Origin: Beroe forskalii
Lineage: Eukaryota; Ctenophora; Nuda; Beroida; Beroidae
DNA length: 64,000 bases
Reading direction: 5' to 3'
NCBI GenBank assembly: GCA_011033025.1
Contig: WFMF01000232.1
Span: forward strand, 1-64,000
Shown here: piece after piece, positions 62,376-64,000 of the stretch
How the letters are laid out: every line of letters begins with the position of its first letter
How positions within the stretch are numbered: the first letter of the stretch is position 1
Translations under genes and position numbers: made by a program
The notes under the pieces: model-generated
The model's database searches: none
Told to the model about the DNA's origin: nothing
Seen by the model: the letters and a program-made list of their open reading frames with translations, nothing else

Positions 62376-62436
62376 AAAACTAACGGGCTATCAAAAAATT
62401 TTTGATAGCCCATCCCGTTAGTTTTTGACAAAAAAT
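62376..62436. repeat. Hairpin insertion specific to the right arm
   Basis: Nearly perfect inverted repeat of about 60 bases, arms AAAAACTAACGGG and its inverse, core TATCAAAAAATTTTTGATA. The left arm has no equivalent near 18.66 kb. Confidence 0.75.
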
Positions 62437-62479
62437 AGGTAGTATTATATCATGCACTCTGATAACTTTAAGTTGTCAT

Positions 62480-63150
62480 ACGTTGGCTGACCTCTTCGCC
62501 TTGGCGTCCGCCGAAGGCAGTTCAATTTCAAATTTCGCAACTTTGTCCTATATTCTATTTCAGACAATAGAATATATGAATTATCTCGACCGGCGATGTC
62601 CGTCCCTTTCTTTTAGCGCCAACGGCCGCGCAAAGGTGACGTCCTTGTTTTATAACCAGATCCCTAGTTTTATACGTGCGCGTCGCGCCTTGCTCGAGAC
62701 GATGCGACGCCCGCACAGGTGTGTACTGTGCTCGCCGCGCGCAGCTTCCCGTCCCTACGAGGAATTAATGCACGCCCGCGCCGCGCGCCGATAACAGGAG
62801 TATACGTGTTTAGCAATGTGCGGCGCAACAAGCGCAGCGCGCGCTGCAATATATCGAAACAAGAAAATGACAAAAGACCTTTTTGGGTTGCATGTTGCAG
62901 TTGTTATGTTGGGTCCATTTTGCGCGCGCAAGCATATCATTGCCCTAACCAGGACCCTGGTTACGCGCGTCGCGCACAGAGTGCGCGGCGCGACGCCTCT
63001 GGTTAGGGAAAGCATTGCTAAACACGTATATCCCTGTGTGGCTCGCGCGGCGCGCTTCCCGTAGGGAAGCGCGCGGCGCGTACACACACCTATGCGGGCT
63101 TAGGAAGGGAAAGCATATTATGACATATATTAACATGAGCAAGTGCTGCT
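62480..63150. repeat. GC-rich palindrome-rich block, right arm copy
   Basis: Inverse of 17990-18560 with differences, including the CTAACCAGG palindromes. The frames open in it on several strands look like composition effects. Confidence 0.7.
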
Positions 63151-63534
63151 AAACACGAATTGAATACCCCTCTTTAATTTGAGTTGCGCTGCGCTCGCGC
63201 ACCAGGCCAGAACAACGTTCAATATTGAAAAGATTTTTTACTGAATGAAAATATAATCATGTGCGATTGTGCGAAACTTTTGATCTTATGCTGCTGTTAA
63301 ATTTTTGGAAAAATTTATTTATCTGTTATCATATACTTATTATTTATTTATTCAATGGTGTAAGAATGTTATTTGAATTAAAAATAAATCTTGTTGTTAT
63401 AGATGCCCTGTTGTTATAGATGTCCTGCTTCAGCTCTAATTACATTTCATTTGCAACAACTCAAAAAACAAACATTTAGATCATAAGATAAGATAGATCA
63501 TAAGATAAGATAGATCATGGTTCTAGATCATCGT

Positions 63535-64000
63535 GAAAACTGAAATTTGATCGTTTAGTAAATCTAAAGTATAATAAGTTTATGAACCAACTCAAACCAA
63601 TTTTAATGAAATACAATATGTGTACATTGTACAACGGTTCAGGTTAATTTCATAATTTGACACTTTACCCTATACTTACCTCCCCCAATACAGGGTTGGT
63701 AATAAGTCGGCACCCCCTCTGCAGCCAAAACCACAGAAGTTGACAACAAATCATTTGGCACAGTTTAAGATTGATCTATTGCGATTGAATTTAAGTGATG
63801 AAAATCAATCTCTGAATGCAGAATAGTATAGTACCAATATGAGAATATGCTGGATGTTTCACATCGCACCTAAGAATCCGGGAATTTTTTTGAGGGTATT
63901 ATCAGATATAACGCGCGGAGAGTATCATAAGAACCTACCCAGTGTGGATGAGTCCCAGACTGTGAATGTAGCTGAGAGCACAGCAAACCCGAGACACTAT
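63535..64000 (-). pseudogene. Inverted partial copy of the TEX14-like gene, running off the window
   Basis: 63535-63690 and about 63920-64000 are the reverse complement of 56806-56640 and about 56520-56440. They include the end of exon 56326-56509 with its donor. About 230 bases at 63.69-63.92 are extra. The copy stops in the intron at the arm junction, so downstream exons are absent here. Confidence 0.8.

Larger units (their letters stand above)
58575..63535 (-). repeat. Right arm of the inverted segmental duplication
   Basis: Reverse complement of the left arm (17.6-26.4 kb). It contains the genuine OXCT1 exon 58750-58849. It carries extra material at 59.27-61.44 kb and a small hairpin insertion at 62.38 kb. 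Confidence 0.85.

Noticed and set aside
62483-63142. Arg/Ala-rich open frames on both strands
   Set aside because: Composition effect of the GC-rich palindromic block.
1-64000. tRNA or rRNA genes
   Set aside because: I saw no convincing cloverleaf or rRNA core sequence by eye; a covariance-model scan was not possible.

Overview
This window is nuclear DNA of an invertebrate animal. It is AT-rich, has many short GT-AG introns, and carries conserved metazoan genes: an axonemal dynein heavy chain, CEP78, BRAP, OXCT1/SCOT, SAYSD1, a ketohexokinase-like gene and a TEX14-like pseudokinase. It also carries LINE fragments, a Helitron-like end and a foldback element. I cannot name the species. Several start codons sit directly behind a 3' splice-acceptor-like sequence, which would fit an animal that uses spliced-leader trans-splicing (inference).

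Layout. 1-15.08 kb: the 5' part of an axonemal dynein heavy chain on the minus strand, about 27 exons, running off the left edge. A Ly6/uPAR-like GPI-anchored protein gene (5.77-7.21 kb, plus strand) is nested in one of its introns. 15.7-17.2 kb: a single-exon CEP78 (minus). 17.6-26.4 kb: the left arm of an inverted segmental duplication. It is interrupted by about 6 kb of LINE and Helitron-like sequence and carries an orphan copy of OXCT1 exon 2. 26.4-28.1 kb: a broken copy of the BRAP 3' end plus a stub of the ketohexokinase gene. 28.5-36.6 kb: a same-strand series (minus) BRAP, ketohexokinase-like, soluble IRE1/RNase L-like kinase-KEN protein, SAYSD1. 37.9-38.8 kb: a GC-rich, palindrome-rich block. 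39.16-58.85 kb: OXCT1 (minus), whose reading frame I could join exon by exon to the stop codon; its large first visible intron contains the whole TEX14-like gene (51.4-58.1 kb, plus) and, inside that, a foldback element. 58.6-63.5 kb: the right arm of the inverted duplication. 63.5-64 kb: an inverted copy of part of the TEX14-like gene running off the right edge.

The most unusual features are three. First, short tandem duplications are anchored on exon-intron borders: exon edges plus splice sites, or pyrimidine tracts before acceptors, are repeated in the neighbouring intron at more than ten places in three unrelated genes. Second, there is an intronless IRE1-like kinase fused to a KEN ribonuclease domain, with no lumenal sensor or membrane segment but with ribonuclease residues that look intact. 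Third, the locus is mosaic, with inverted and direct copies of pieces of resident genes. Four one-base frame breaks in otherwise conserved exons, three of them in homopolymers, look more like consensus errors than decay.
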